Below are positions 1 to 10,011 of a DNA stretch of 64,000 nt, in pieces. Position 1 is the stretch's first letter; each line of letters opens with the position of its first letter. Below the pieces are notes generated by a model, which ran no database searches, had not been told where the DNA came from, and worked only from the letters and a program-made list of their open reading frames with translations. The DNA lies in NCBI RefSeq assembly GCF_003026395.1, contig NZ_PYOO01000005.1, positions 248,001 to 312,000 of the forward strand. The letters run 5' to 3'. A program made the position numbers and the translations under genes. Source of the stretch: Photobacterium iliopiscarium (lineage in GTDB: Bacteria; Pseudomonadota; Gammaproteobacteria; Enterobacterales; Vibrionaceae).

Positions 1-225
1 GCTTTTCCCATCAGGAAATTGACCAATTTGTGATTGAGCATTAATCGCGACAGAAATGTCTGCACCTTGTAACGGTATCCACGAAAATTGAGAATAAGAG
101 GTACAACAAGCGGCTTGATTAATCATTGGTGATATTGTATTTGTCGATACTGCATCGGTATTACTACAGCCCATAATACTCAATAGCGCCATAACCAAAA
201 CAGTACGTTTTTTTATAACTTTCAT
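1..225 (-). CDS. malM: MalM-like periplasmic lipoprotein, N-terminal part (cut by window edge)
   Basis: The reading frame opens at an ATG at 225 behind an AGGAG ribosome site and runs off the left edge after 75 codons. The N-terminus is a lipoprotein signal (basic start, hydrophobic core, lipobox LLSIMGC), followed by a Cys-Cys pair and the segment FSWIPLQGADISVAI, which resembles the start of the mature maltose-operon protein MalM. It lies directly downstream of lamB in the same direction, as malM does in enterics. MalM is a periplasmic protein of the maltose regulon with no firmly assigned activity. The identification rests on position plus weak sequence resemblance; another small envelope lipoprotein is possible. 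Confidence 0.65.
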   Translation of the reverse strand, partial: MKVIKKRTVLVMALLSIMGCSNTDAVSTNTISPMINQAACCTSYSQFSWIPLQGADISVAINAQSQIGQFPDGKS

Positions 226-251
226 ATTGTTATCTCCTTGTTATATATACA

Positions 252-278
252 AAAGGCAGCAATTAAGCTGCCTTTAAT
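252..278 (-). terminator. Hairpin between lamB and malM-like gene
   Basis: A perfect 9-bp stem (AAAGGCAGC / GCTGCCTTT) with a 6-nt loop is followed on the minus strand by TTTTGTATAT. It sits just after the lamB stop codon. It is probably a partial terminator or mRNA-stabilising hairpin that lowers expression of the downstream lipoprotein relative to the abundant porin. Confidence 0.6.
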
Positions 279-290
279 AAACATATTGTC

Positions 291-1709
291 TTAGAACCAA
301 ATTTCAGCTTGAATACCAAACACAACTTGATCTTTTTTATTGGCGTCAGTAATACCGATAGCACCCGCAGCAGCCTCATCAGAAGTGCTAACCCACGTGA
401 TGTAAGGTTTAATTTGTGGACGTCCAAAGTAATCAGCATTAACAGTAAAGACAGGTGCAAGCTCTAAGCTATAGAAATTAGTGGCGTTATCTTCACGACC
501 CCAATTATTGCCATTCACTTTTTCAATCGCATATGAACCCGTCATCTCAACACGGAAGTTATTATTTACTTTATAAGTAGGACGGAATGCCGCAATAAAG
601 CGAGTCACTTTATCTTTACCATCAGAAGTTGCCCCCCAATTCATATCTTGTGGTGCCCAGTACGTTAATTCAGAGCCCATCTGCCAGCGATTATTAATAT
701 TTAACACACCGTATGATGTTGCAAACCAGGATTTAGAATCTTTCAGCCAATCACCACTCCATTGACCAAAGTTCACACCACGGTTAGACGCCATGCCATG
801 ACCGTAAGCCAATGCTGTTTGTGTCCAGCCATCTAAGCCGTAGTAATCACGGTTATAAGTTACCGCAAAACCATAACCATCTTTAGCTTGATCACCTGTC
901 AGTTTCTCATCTGCGCGTTTCATGATTTTAGCGTCAAAATCAAAACTACCGCCTAATGCTTTTACATTGTAATAATACAAATCTAATGAATGTACGGTTG
1001 TGCGATCACCATCAGCAGGACGTGCCGGTTGAAAATCTGGATTTTCCCAGTTAATTCCATACCCAGCTTCTGGATCTGCAGAAACTAAAGCAATACCCAT
1101 TTTATTTTCATTGGCTAACGTGGTTTCAAAACCAGCCCCCATACCTGATGATTGCTTCCAAAATTCACCCGTTAAAATGCCAGCAGCACGATTAAAATAA
1201 CGACGACCAGCCCAGATCTCAGTACCTTCCCCTAAATAAGGTAAATTAGCTAAAGCAACGTAAGCTTCTTTAACTTCAAATTGAGCAACTGTATTGGTTT
1301 TTTCTGCACCAGGCGAACTGTAATAGTAAGAATCTCCGTTACCGTACTCAGCACGAACAACAAAATCACTCTTCACCCCATTTGAAAATGCTGTTTTCTT
1401 TTTAACAACAAATTCAACTTGGTTAGCACTCTTACCCGATGTACCAGCAGTTCGATAATCAGGCTTACCTAATTCAGAGTCAAATGATTGAAAATCAGAA
1501 TTTGAACGGTAGTTCATTGAACCATAACCATTCACTTCCCAGCCATCTGTCAACATTTCAACCGCTGATTGTGAATCAACGGGTTGAGTCTCTGCTGCAA
1601 TAACATCAGCATCAACATTATTAGAATCTTGTGTATCCGCAGCAAAAACAGTAGTCGACGTAAGTGCGGCTAACAAAGCGGCTGCTATTGGCATCAATGT
1701 GAATTTCAT
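291..1709 (-). CDS. lamB: Maltoporin LamB
   Basis: This 472-residue outer-membrane protein starts with a classical signal peptide (MKFTLMPIAAALLAALTS..., cleavage after about residue 23, VFA). The mature N-terminus GWEVNGYGSMNYRS and the later segments FEVKEAYVAL, EIWAGRRYFNR and GEFWKQSSGMGAGFE are hallmark maltoporin sequences, and the chain ends in an aromatic residue (AEIWF), as trimeric beta-barrel porins do. Length is slightly above E. coli LamB. It forms an 18-stranded channel for maltose and maltodextrins. The upstream region carries a minus-strand MalT-box-like sequence and a shared CRP-like site, so control by maltotriose/MalT and cAMP-CRP is likely. The malM-like gene follows after a hairpin. 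Confidence 0.95.
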   Translation of the reverse strand: MKFTLMPIAAALLAALTSTTVFAADTQDSNNVDADVIAAETQPVDSQSAVEMLTDGWEVNGYGSMNYRSNSDFQSFDSELGKPDYRTAGTSGKSANQVEFVVKKKTAFSNGVKSDFVVRAEYGNGDSYYYSSPGAEKTNTVAQFEVKEAYVALANLPYLGEGTEIWAGRRYFNRAAGILTGEFWKQSSGMGAGFETTLANENKMGIALVSADPEAGYGINWENPDFQPARPADGDRTTVHSLDLYYYNVKALGGSFDFDAKIMKRADEKLTGDQAKDGYGFAVTYNRDYYGLDGWTQTALAYGHGMASNRGVNFGQWSGDWLKDSKSWFATSYGVLNINNRWQMGSELTYWAPQDMNWGATSDGKDKVTRFIAAFRPTYKVNNNFRVEMTGSYAIEKVNGNNWGREDNATNFYSLELAPVFTVNADYFGRPQIKPYITWVSTSDEAAAGAIGITDANKKDQVVFGIQAEIWF

Positions 1710-1795
1710 CCATGTGTCCCTTTATGTTTGTAATATTAGGTAGGTGCTGTAGGGCAACCTTTAGACCTAGTATTCCCTAGAACCATGGGCGTAAA

Positions 1796-1805
1796 CATCC
1801 TCCTC
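1796..1805 (-). promoter_or_regulatory. MalT-box-like site upstream of lamB
   Basis: On the minus strand the sequence reads GAGGAGGATG. It contains the hexamer GGAGGA and matches about 8 of 10 positions of the enteric MalT box GGGGA(T/G)GAGG. It lies about 90 bp upstream of lamB in the orientation of that gene. Assignment is by motif only. Confidence 0.5.
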
Positions 1806-1863
1806 TTTTAGTTATTTCTAAGGGTGATATTTAGGGCGTAGAAATATTCCACTTCAATTAGTT

Positions 1864-1879
1864 AGTGATATTCATCACA
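1864..1879. promoter_or_regulatory. CRP-like site between lamB and glgX
   Basis: AGTGA-TATTCA-TCACA matches the CRP consensus TGTGA-N6-TCACA at 9 of 10 core positions. It lies in the 254-bp divergent region between lamB and glgX, where one site could serve both promoters, as in enteric mal divergons. A plus-strand GGATGA hexamer follows closely. Confidence 0.6.
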
Positions 1880-1886
1880 TTAATGA

Positions 1887-1892
1887 GGATGA
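1887..1892 (+). promoter_or_regulatory. MalT-box-like hexamer upstream of glgX
   Basis: GAGGATGA on the plus strand contains the GGATGA core of a MalT box, pointing toward glgX and about 70 bp before its start. A single short motif is weak evidence alone, but it is paired with an adjacent CRP-like site and the opposed lamB box. Confidence 0.35.
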
Positions 1893-1963
1893 TAAGAAAT
1901 ATAAAATTTAGTAGTAAAATAGAAAGCAACAATATATATACAAAAAAAATCAGAGATAATTAA

Positions 1964-3916
1964 ATGAAAAAAAAACAAGGCTCGCCATTCCCTTTAGGGG
2001 CAACATTATATAATGATGGCTGTAATTTCGCCATTCATAGCCCAGATAAAATTATTTCATTAATTATATTCACGAACGATAACGACTCTTATGAATATAG
2101 TTTAAATACTGATGATCAAATCATATATTATCTCTTTATTCCAAATATAAAATCAGCCACAAAATATGGCTATAAAATTACCGACGATAATGGCAACAGT
2201 CGTCTATTACTCGATCCCTATGCTCATCAACTGAGTAAACCGTTAGAATATAATTACCCTTTAGATGCAGAACAAAGTTGGACACTCTCAAAATCAGTGG
2301 TTGTTGATCATGCTTTTGATTGGGAAGAAGACACTCCCCCTAATCATCCTATCGAAAAAACAATACTATTTGAATTACACGCCAAAGGATTTACTCAACA
2401 ACACCCTACTATTGCTCCCTCTTATCAAGGAAACTATTTAGGATTGTGTCAACCTGATATTATTGATTTTTTTAAACAACAATCTATTACTAGCATTCAA
2501 TTATTACCCATCGTTTCATTTGTCACTGAGCCACACTTAATTGAAAATAACTTAACCAATTTTTGGGGTTATAACAGTGTCTGTTTTATGGCCCCTCATC
2601 CAAATTATGCAAAAAATGATGCCGTAAAAGAACTTAAACTTATGGTTAAAGAATTGCATCGGCATGATATTGAGGTGATTTTAGATGTGGTCTTTAATCA
2701 TACGGCAGAAGGTGATAATAATGGCCCATGCTTCCACCTAAAAGCGCTTGATCATGATTATTATCTCCATAACGAACATGACCAATGTATGAATTATACC
2801 GGCTGTGGTAATACGCTTAATTTAACGCACCAAGCAAGCCTTACTCTAGTGCTAGATAGCCTACGCCATTGGGTAAAAGAATATCATATTGATGGTTTTA
2901 GATTCGATCTTGCTACAACACTCGGACGAGATCATGAGAATTTCTCTGCGCACAATGCGTTCTTTATGGCTGTCGCTCAAGACCCTATTTTACAAAAGGT
3001 AAAACTTATCGCTGAACCTTGGGATATTGGACCTAATGGGTATCAATTAGGAAACTATCCGGATAATTGGCATGAATGTAATGATAAATTCCGAGATATA
3101 ACAAAAAATTATTGGTTACAACAACCGAATATAGCCAAAAATTTCGCAACACGTCTAATGGGTTCAAGAGATCTATTCAGTGCCAGTCGTTGGCCTCAAA
3201 AACTACCCGTTAATTTTATTAGTTACCATGATGGCTTTACGCTTCAAGATCTCGTTTCTTATAACGAAAAACACAATGAAGCTAATGGTGAAAATAATCG
3301 TGATGGGCATAGCGATAACCGTTCTAATAATCATGGTATCGAAGGCGAAACAAATAATACTGCTATTTTATTATTACGTGATCAACAAAAACGCAATTTA
3401 ATGGTATCGCTTTTATTTAGTTTTGGTATTCCTCATTTACTTGCTGTCGATAGTTTATCACATAGCCAACAAGGTAATAATAATGCGTATTGTCAAGATA
3501 CACCTATTGGTTGGGCTAATTGGAAATTATCAAAGATAGATACCGCTTTTCAGCAATGGTTAACTGATATTATATCTATCCGTCAGCAACTCATGCCTGA
3601 TGTTATTCGTGCCTTCAGTAATGAAAATAGAACAAAAAACACTATTACTTGGTCAGATGCTAATGGTATACAAATCACGTCTCAGCAATGGGTCGATATC
3701 GATCATTTTTCCTTACATATTGATTTATTCAATAATCATGGCGAATTACTCTATTTAATTAACGGAACAAATAATCCACTAACCTTTATTTTACCCAAAG
3801 ATAATAAATGGAATATAGTTTGTGATACCAGTACCCAGAATATAATTATCGAAGATATTAATGTTTCTTATCTTCAACCTGCACATTCTATGTCTATTTT
3901 ATATCGCTCAAATTAA
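1964..3916 (+). CDS. glgX: Glycogen debranching enzyme GlgX (GH13)
   Basis: The 650-residue protein has the isoamylase/GlgX layout: an N-terminal CBM48-like domain (start GSPFPLGATLYNDGCNFAIHS), a GH13 barrel and a C-terminal beta domain. Expected catalytic residues are present: nucleophile D315 in DGFRFDLAT, acid/base E351 in LIAEPWD and D423 in YHDGFTL. The segment EANGENNRDGHSDNRSNNHG is typical of GlgX. Length is close to E. coli GlgX (657). It hydrolyses alpha-1,6 branches of phosphorylase-limit glycogen, releasing maltotetraose for MalQ/MalP. It is divergent from lamB, with putative CRP and MalT sites between them, so here it appears to be coupled to the maltose regulon. A bidirectional terminator follows. 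Confidence 0.93.
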   Translation: MKKKQGSPFPLGATLYNDGCNFAIHSPDKIISLIIFTNDNDSYEYSLNTDDQIIYYLFIPNIKSATKYGYKITDDNGNSRLLLDPYAHQLSKPLEYNYPLDAEQSWTLSKSVVVDHAFDWEEDTPPNHPIEKTILFELHAKGFTQQHPTIAPSYQGNYLGLCQPDIIDFFKQQSITSIQLLPIVSFVTEPHLIENNLTNFWGYNSVCFMAPHPNYAKNDAVKELKLMVKELHRHDIEVILDVVFNHTAEGDNNGPCFHLKALDHDYYLHNEHDQCMNYTGCGNTLNLTHQASLTLVLDSLRHWVKEYHIDGFRFDLATTLGRDHENFSAHNAFFMAVAQDPILQKVKLIAEPWDIGPNGYQLGNYPDNWHECNDKFRDITKNYWLQQPNIAKNFATRLMGSRDLFSASRWPQKLPVNFISYHDGFTLQDLVSYNEKHNEANGENNRDGHSDNRSNNHGIEGETNNTAILLLRDQQKRNLMVSLLFSFGIPHLLAVDSLSHSQQGNNNAYCQDTPIGWANWKLSKIDTAFQQWLTDIISIRQQLMPDVIRAFSNENRTKNTITWSDANGIQITSQQWVDIDHFSLHIDLFNNHGELLYLINGTNNPLTFILPKDNKWNIVCDTSTQNIIIEDINVSYLQPAHSMSILYRSN

Positions 3917-3928
3917 ATTAATAAATAA

Positions 3929-3960
3929 AAAATGCCGACGCAATCAAGGTCGGCATTTTT
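3929..3960. terminator. Bidirectional intrinsic terminator, glgX / alpha-glucosidase
   Basis: The stem AATGCCGAC / GTCGGCATT has a short loop, an A-run on the left and a T-run on the right, so it can stop transcription from both converging genes. Confidence 0.85.
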
Positions 3961-3975
3961 ATAACTACTTATCGA

Positions 3976-4016
3976 TTAACTAAACGGTTAACTAAACGGT
4001 TAACTAAACAATTAAC
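3976..4016. repeat. 12-bp tandem repeat, about 3.4 copies
   Basis: The unit TTAACTAAACGG occurs twice exactly, then once with two changes, then as a partial copy. It overlaps the stop codon of the following minus-strand gene. It looks like a simple slippage repeat; no function is evident. Confidence 0.8.
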
Positions 4017-5644
4017 GCAGCAAAGGATTCATAAGGTTGTAATAACAGTTTATTAGTAAACTGCACATGTGGCTCATAGTTATTAATTAACGTCTCTAAG
4101 CCACAATGTGCTAAAGCGTCAGGTAAAATAATCTCTACGGTCTGATCACTAAAGTTATTCATTACGACTATTTGCTGATGATCGTCTTCTCGTATGTAAG
4201 CAAAGACTTGCTCATGCTGCTCTAATAATGGTACAAACCGACCACCCACAATCAACGGAAATGCACGTCGCAATTCAATAAGCCGTTGATAATGATAAAA
4301 GATAGACTGCGTGTCATGCAGTGCCGCATCCACATTGATTTCTGGATAATTAGGGTTTACCTTAATCCACGGTTGCGAAGTTGAAAAACCCGCATAATCT
4401 GAACTATCCCATTGCATTGGAGTACGGGCATTATCACGGCTATTTTCATGCACAGCGGCTAGCATCGTTTCTTCAGACACACCATTTACAGTGCGCTCGT
4501 GATAAAAATTCAACGTTTCAATATCACGATAATCATCAATAGAATCAAACGCAACATTGGTCATACCAATTTCTTCACCTTGATAAATATAAGGTGTACC
4601 CTTCATAAAATGTAACGTTGTTGCTAACATTTTTGCAGATTTAACCCGATATTGCCCTTCATCACCATATTTTGACACAATGCGAGGTAAGTCATGGTTA
4701 TTCCAAAACAGAGAATTCCAACCTTCATTTTCTAATTCAACTTGCCATTTGGTTAACACTTGCTTTAATGCTGGCAGATTAAAATCAATAGGTTGCCACT
4801 TGTCACCATTTCCCCACGTTAATGTAATATGCTCAAATTGAAATACCATGGATAATTCATTTCGTTGCTCGGCGCTAAATAGTTTTGCAATTTCAGGCGT
4901 TGCTCCCCATGTTTCACCCACCGTTAATAATGATTTATCACCAAAAGTAGACTGACTCATTTTCTGCAATAATGGGTGCAAGTTAGGACCATTACCTGTA
5001 ATACCTTTATCGACTTCTTTACCAATTAAATCAATAACATCTAATCTAAAGCCGCCAATGCCTTTATCTATCCACCAATTCATCATATCAAATACCGCTT
5101 GATGAACCGCAGGTTTTTCCCAATTCAGATCTGGCTGACGCTTTGAGAATAAATGATAATAATACTCGCCTGATTGCTCATCATATTGCCAAGCACTACC
5201 ACCAAAGAGTGAGCCTTGATCATCTGGGGGGGTACCATCTACATTAGGTTTTCGCCATACGTAATAATCTCGATATGGATTATCAATCGATGATTGAGCA
5301 GCAACAAACCATGGGTGTTCATCTGAAGTATGGTTGACCACCAAATCCATGATAATTCGAATGCCTCGGTATTTGGCTTCATCTAACAACTGCTGCATAT
5401 CAGCCATGGTGCCAAATTCAGGCGCAATATCTTGATAATCTGAGATATCATAGCCATTATCATCCATTGGTGAACGATAAACAGGCGATAACCAAATCAC
5501 ATTAATCCCTAAGTTTTGTAAATAATCTAACTTAGAAATGATCCCCTGAAGATCACCGATACCGTCATTATTTGAATCACAAAAACTACGGGGATATATT
5601 TGATAAACAACGGCATCATGCCACCAATTTGTTAATATACTCAT
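4004..5644 (-). CDS. GH13 alpha-glucosidase (oligo-1,6-glucosidase type)
   Basis: The ATG at 5644 is preferred over the in-frame GTG three codons earlier because AGGAAG stands at proper spacing before it; the protein is then 546 residues. It is a full GH13 enzyme of the oligo-1,6-glucosidase / trehalose-6-phosphate hydrolase group: WWHDAVVYQIYPRSF near the N-terminus, nucleophile about D202 in GGFRLDV, acid/base about E244 in VGETWG and about D318 in NNHDLPR. The residue after the nucleophile is Val, which in characterised relatives goes with alpha-1,6 preference. It probably trims isomaltose-type and short branched dextrins in the cytoplasm. A TreC-like role is possible but there is no trehalose PTS gene nearby. 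The glgB gene lies 27 bp upstream in the same direction. Confidence 0.85.
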   Translation of the reverse strand: MSILTNWWHDAVVYQIYPRSFCDSNNDGIGDLQGIISKLDYLQNLGINVIWLSPVYRSPMDDNGYDISDYQDIAPEFGTMADMQQLLDEAKYRGIRIIMDLVVNHTSDEHPWFVAAQSSIDNPYRDYYVWRKPNVDGTPPDDQGSLFGGSAWQYDEQSGEYYYHLFSKRQPDLNWEKPAVHQAVFDMMNWWIDKGIGGFRLDVIDLIGKEVDKGITGNGPNLHPLLQKMSQSTFGDKSLLTVGETWGATPEIAKLFSAEQRNELSMVFQFEHITLTWGNGDKWQPIDFNLPALKQVLTKWQVELENEGWNSLFWNNHDLPRIVSKYGDEGQYRVKSAKMLATTLHFMKGTPYIYQGEEIGMTNVAFDSIDDYRDIETLNFYHERTVNGVSEETMLAAVHENSRDNARTPMQWDSSDYAGFSTSQPWIKVNPNYPEINVDAALHDTQSIFYHYQRLIELRRAFPLIVGGRFVPLLEQHEQVFAYIREDDHQQIVVMNNFSDQTVEIILPDALAHCGLETLINNYEPHVQFTNKLLLQPYESFAALIV

Positions 5645-5671
5645 GATTGTCACTTCCTATCACTGTATCCG

Positions 5672-7654
5672 TTATGCTGGATTAGGTATGAATCGATAAA
5701 ATACGGTTGCTAATGGTGGTATAACCATCAAGATTGAATCAGAGAGACCATGACTGCCTTTTGCTTCAGTTTTAATCGTTGTAATCAGAGAATAATCACT
5801 GCCACAATATAAAGCATCATCAGTATTTAATATCAGTTCATATGTCCCTTCTAACGGCACACCAATTCGATATTGTTCTCTTGGAACCGGTGTAAAATTA
5901 GACGCAACCAAGACCTTATTTCCGACAATATCAAAACGTTCATGCACTAATAAACTGTCGTCAGCCGCATCACCAATTCGCCATTCAAACCCCGAAGGAT
6001 CACAATCTAATTGGTATAGCGCAGGGTAAGAGCAATACATATGATTTAAATCTTTAACTAACTGCTTCATCCCCTGATGACGTGCAAATTGCAGTAAGAA
6101 CCATTGCAATTGATCGTCATGATTCCATTCAGCCGTTTGACCAATTTCCGTTCCCATGAAATTTAATTTTTTGCCAGGCTGACCGTACATATAGCCTAAA
6201 TATGTCCGTAAATTTGCCGTTTGTTGCCATTCATCACCCGGCATTTTATTCATTAACGAGCCTTTACCGTAAACCACTTCATCATGTGAGAGTGATAAAA
6301 TATAGTTCTCACTAAAAGAATAAAGTAACGGCATCGTAATGGTATTATGATGATAACAACGATAAATAGATTCTTCTTTTATATAAGCTAAACTGTCATG
6401 CATCCAGCCCATATTCCATTTAAACCCAAAACCTAAGCCACCTAAATTTGTTGGCTTAGAGACGCCAGGAAAAGCGGTAGATTCTTCAGCGATCATCATT
6501 GCATTAGGGTAATGGGCATAAATTTTTTCATTGATCCAACGTAATAAACTAATGGCATCATAATTATAATTACCGCCATCAGCATTAGGGATCCACTCGC
6601 CGTCATTACGGGAATAATCTAAATACAACATCGATGCCACAGCATCAACACGTAAGCCATCAATATGGAAATGCTCAAACCAAAATAACGCATTTGAAAC
6701 TAAAAATTGACGTACATGATCACGCCCATAATCATAAATGTAGCTTTTCCAATCTTGGTGCCAACCTCGACGAGGATCGGGGTCGTTATAAAGTGCAGTG
6801 CCATCAAAATTAGCAAGGCCATGCTCATCGGCCGGAAAATGGGCAGGAACCCAATCCAACACAACACCCAGCCCTGCTTGATGGCATTGATCAATGAAAT
6901 ATTTAAAATCATCAGGCGAACCAAATCGGCTTGTTGGTGCAAATAAACCAATCGGTTGATAGCCCCATGAACCATGAAATGGATGCTCGGAAACCGGCAT
7001 TAACTCTAGATGGGTATACCCCATTTCAGTTATATATGGGATCAATGTTTCAGCCAATTCACGGTAGGTGTAAAAATCACCATTCTCGTGACGTCGCCAA
7101 GAGCCGATATGCAACTCATAAAAAGACAATGGTTGCTGATGTTTTGCGGTTACTGGCCGTGTTTGCCATTTCTCATCTTGCCATTGATAACAAGATTGTT
7201 GATAGGTTAATGAACAAAATGACGGATACTGCTCGGCATAATATCCCCAAGGATCCGTTTTATCCGGCAATTGATTACCACACTGATCGCTTAATTGATA
7301 TTTATAGCGTTCACCGGCTTTTAGATTAGGAATGAATATTCCCCATAAGCCACTATCAATATTAGGCTGCTGCAATCGTGTTAATTGGCACTCTTTAGCA
7401 TGCCAACCATTAAAATCACCAATAACAGCAACACTGGATGCATGAGGGGCATACACTAAAAAACGAACACCAGAAACAAGTGCACCATCAATCGTAACGT
7501 CACGAAATTGAGCCCCCATTTCGTTACACATCGCAGCAGGATCACGTAATAACGCTGCGCAAGGTAATAAAGTTACTATTTGATTTAAATCACAGTAAGC
7601 AGCCCTTTCGAGCTGCTGTAAATTATCACTGTGAGAAGTCACAGATAAATTCAT
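5672..7654 (-). CDS. glgB: 1,4-alpha-glucan branching enzyme GlgB (short N-terminus)
   Basis: The start at 7654 is chosen because AAGGT lies about 10 bases before it; the longer in-frame extension runs into malQ. The 660-residue product has a CBM48 domain ([21 protein letters not shown]) and a GH13_9 barrel with nucleophile D337 ([18 protein letters not shown]), acid/base E390 (MIAEEST) and D458 (SLSHDEVV). The spacing among these matches E. coli D405/E458/D526 exactly, so the protein is about 68 residues shorter at the N-terminus, lacking most of the first N1 domain. It makes alpha-1,6 branches in glycogen. The malQ stop overlaps its ribosome site, implying translational coupling. Confidence 0.92.
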   Translation of the reverse strand: MNLSVTSHSDNLQQLERAAYCDLNQIVTLLPCAALLRDPAAMCNEMGAQFRDVTIDGALVSGVRFLVYAPHASSVAVIGDFNGWHAKECQLTRLQQPNIDSGLWGIFIPNLKAGERYKYQLSDQCGNQLPDKTDPWGYYAEQYPSFCSLTYQQSCYQWQDEKWQTRPVTAKHQQPLSFYELHIGSWRRHENGDFYTYRELAETLIPYITEMGYTHLELMPVSEHPFHGSWGYQPIGLFAPTSRFGSPDDFKYFIDQCHQAGLGVVLDWVPAHFPADEHGLANFDGTALYNDPDPRRGWHQDWKSYIYDYGRDHVRQFLVSNALFWFEHFHIDGLRVDAVASMLYLDYSRNDGEWIPNADGGNYNYDAISLLRWINEKIYAHYPNAMMIAEESTAFPGVSKPTNLGGLGFGFKWNMGWMHDSLAYIKEESIYRCYHHNTITMPLLYSFSENYILSLSHDEVVYGKGSLMNKMPGDEWQQTANLRTYLGYMYGQPGKKLNFMGTEIGQTAEWNHDDQLQWFLLQFARHQGMKQLVKDLNHMYCSYPALYQLDCDPSGFEWRIGDAADDSLLVHERFDIVGNKVLVASNFTPVPREQYRIGVPLEGTYELILNTDDALYCGSDYSLITTIKTEAKGSHGLSDSILMVIPPLATVFYRFIPNPA

Positions 7655-7667
7655 ATAATCCGTTACC

Positions 7668-9851
7668 TTAATCTGCTTTATGACTAGCTTTCTCACGAGC
7701 TTGATTCAAACGCTGAGTTAACCGTTTAATCGTATCTCGAGTAAAAATATCATCTAAATTTGTTGATAACTTACGACGCCAGTTTGGATATTCGTTGACC
7801 GTACCAGGAATATTGACAGGCTTATCCATTTCTAACCAATCTTCTAGTTGCAAGCTTAATAATGCACTAGAACTTCCCGCTAAATGAACTTGCATGGCCT
7901 CACTTAATACACGATCCATCGGAACATAAGCCGCATCTAAACCAACACCTTCAGGTAAATTCCCATGCCAATTAAGACTATTTAGAATATTTTGCTTACT
8001 CTCTGCACGAGAATTAAATAACTGGGTTAATTGATCACTGTTTGGATAAAGTCCAAGTTCTTTACCCATTTTAAGATCATCACAATGCCAAAAGCCTCGA
8101 AGCGTTGGCATATCATGAGTGCACAGTGCAGCCATTGATTGCGGTGCATAATGTTCTGGTGAATAGAAACCCCCATCTTCGGCGGTTTCAAAGAAAAAGA
8201 CTTTATAAGAATGAACACCTGCGGTAGCCAGTTTTTCAATAATTTCATCAGGTACCGTACCTAAATCTTCACCGATAACAGTACATTGGTGGCGGTGACT
8301 TTCTAGTGCAAGAATTGCCATCATGTCATCAACAGGGTAATACATATAAGCGCCCTGTTGAGCGGTTTCGCCTTTAGGGATCCACCATAACCGTAATAAA
8401 CCTAAAACGTGATCAATACGCAATGCCCCACAATTACGCATATTTGCACGTAATAAATTAATAAAAGGCAGATAAGCAGTTTGCTTTAACACTTCAGGGT
8501 TTAATGGTGGAAGTCCCCAGTTTTGACCTAGAGGACCTAAAATATCAGGTGGCGCGCCAATACTAACATCTTGGCATAACGCACCATGATCCGCCCACGT
8601 CTCAGCGCCAGAATCACAGACACCAACAGCTAAATCACGGTATAAACCAAGGACCATTTCTTTTTCATTAGCTAATTCATGCACTTCAGCTAGTTGTATA
8701 TCAGCTAACCATTGCAGGTACATATATAATTCAACTTGCTCATATTCTTGAGCAATAAAATCTTGTACTGCTTGATTGCCAAAATGACGATATTGCTGAG
8801 GAAAAACAGGCCATCCCCATACATCATCGTTATCTTGCTTTAAATGAGCATGTAATGCATCAAACGTTGCTTGATGTAATAAGCTCTCACCACCGTCAAA
8901 AACAAACTGCAAAAATTGCTTTGCTCTTGCGGTATGTTTATCAAGGTGACGCGTAGTAAATGTTTGATATAGCAGCGGTAACACAGCCATTTTTAATGAT
9001 GATACTTCGCTGTAATTTACCCAACAAGTATCACGAACTGCACTTAATCGTTGTTGAAATTCTGCACTGCCCACTAACTGCTGAGCTTTATCATTTTGAG
9101 CGAATTCAGCCACTGAGCTAACATCAATATAAAGCAGATTTAACCAACGACGAGATGACGGACTATATGGACTTGCACCCTCGGGATTAGCAGGAAAAAG
9201 AGAATGTATTGGATTTAAACCAACAAAATCTCCGCCAGCATTAGCCACATCAATAACCAATTGTTTTAGGTCACCAAAATCACCAATACCCCAGTTATGG
9301 CTAGTGCGAATAGAATATAGTTGAACGCTAGTTCCCCATATTTTTTTATCATCTAATAACGGTTGTTGTTTATAGCAAGCTGTCGGTGCAACAATAAGCG
9401 TCATTAAATACGGTGATTTACGACGTTTACGCATTAATTCAAACTGGTGATAACCACATGCTAATTCAGGCAGTGAAAATGTTAATGTGCCGCCTTCAGA
9501 GCGCATATCACTCACTAATTGCGACTGTAGCCAACCTTCAAAAACTTCACCGCTTTCTGCGATTAAACGCCAACTAAAATCGCTCACTCTAGCGCTAGCA
9601 CCTAATTGCAACTCAATGTGGATAGCTTCACCACTACGAACAACTTTTACATCAGCTAAAACTTCAACGCGATTATGTTTACCACTTGACTCTAATAGCA
9701 CTTCATCATTACGCACGTCATATCCTAACGCGGTTAATAAATGACGTAACGTTTCGTCTGCAACTGGGGTTTCCTCCCCCCAAGCACTAATATAACTATC
9801 AGCAATTCCCGCAGCTTTTGCCACTTGTTTTAATACTTGGCTATCTTTCAT
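7668..9851 (-). CDS. malQ: 4-alpha-glucanotransferase (amylomaltase) MalQ
   Basis: The start is placed at the ATG at 9851 (MKDSQVLKQ), with GGAG six bases before it; in-frame TTG and ATG codons upstream lack such a site. The 727-residue GH77 enzyme has nucleophile about D480 in [13 protein letters not shown], acid/base about E528 in [10 protein letters not shown], and the C-terminal [10 protein letters not shown] motif. It disproportionates maltodextrins, feeding longer chains to MalP. It lies downstream of malP across a terminator-like hairpin and is coupled to glgB on its other side. E. coli MalQ is 694 residues, so length is ordinary. Confidence 0.94.
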   Translation of the reverse strand: MKDSQVLKQVAKAAGIADSYISAWGEETPVADETLRHLLTALGYDVRNDEVLLESSGKHNRVEVLADVKVVRSGEAIHIELQLGASARVSDFSWRLIAESGEVFEGWLQSQLVSDMRSEGGTLTFSLPELACGYHQFELMRKRRKSPYLMTLIVAPTACYKQQPLLDDKKIWGTSVQLYSIRTSHNWGIGDFGDLKQLVIDVANAGGDFVGLNPIHSLFPANPEGASPYSPSSRRWLNLLYIDVSSVAEFAQNDKAQQLVGSAEFQQRLSAVRDTCWVNYSEVSSLKMAVLPLLYQTFTTRHLDKHTARAKQFLQFVFDGGESLLHQATFDALHAHLKQDNDDVWGWPVFPQQYRHFGNQAVQDFIAQEYEQVELYMYLQWLADIQLAEVHELANEKEMVLGLYRDLAVGVCDSGAETWADHGALCQDVSIGAPPDILGPLGQNWGLPPLNPEVLKQTAYLPFINLLRANMRNCGALRIDHVLGLLRLWWIPKGETAQQGAYMYYPVDDMMAILALESHRHQCTVIGEDLGTVPDEIIEKLATAGVHSYKVFFFETAEDGGFYSPEHYAPQSMAALCTHDMPTLRGFWHCDDLKMGKELGLYPNSDQLTQLFNSRAESKQNILNSLNWHGNLPEGVGLDAAYVPMDRVLSEAMQVHLAGSSSALLSLQLEDWLEMDKPVNIPGTVNEYPNWRRKLSTNLDDIFTRDTIKRLTQRLNQAREKASHKAD

Positions 9852-9973
9852 TGTTTTCTCCATAAGCGGCAATTACTTCCACTACGATGCGATTTGTTAT
9901 GATCAAATTATTAAAAATTCAACCAACTAAAAATAAAGAATATAAAATATAAAATAATAAAAAAAAACAATTA

Positions 9974-10001
9974 GCATTGATGCCAAATCTGGCATCAATG
10001 C
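9974..10001 (-). terminator. Terminator/attenuator after malP
   Basis: A perfect 11-bp inverted repeat (GCATTGATGCC / GGCATCAATGC) with a 6-nt loop is followed on the minus strand by TAATTG and then a run of eight T. It lies between malP and malQ, so malQ either depends on read-through or has its own promoter in the 120 bp before its start; I see no MalT box there. Confidence 0.8.
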
Positions 10002-10011
10002 AGAATTAATA

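Noticed and set aside
4004..5644. Trehalose-6-phosphate hydrolase TreC for the GH13 alpha-glucosidase
   Set aside because: The two families are close, but there is no treB/treR nearby and the Val after the nucleophile and the glucan context favour an oligo-1,6-glucosidase; left unnamed.
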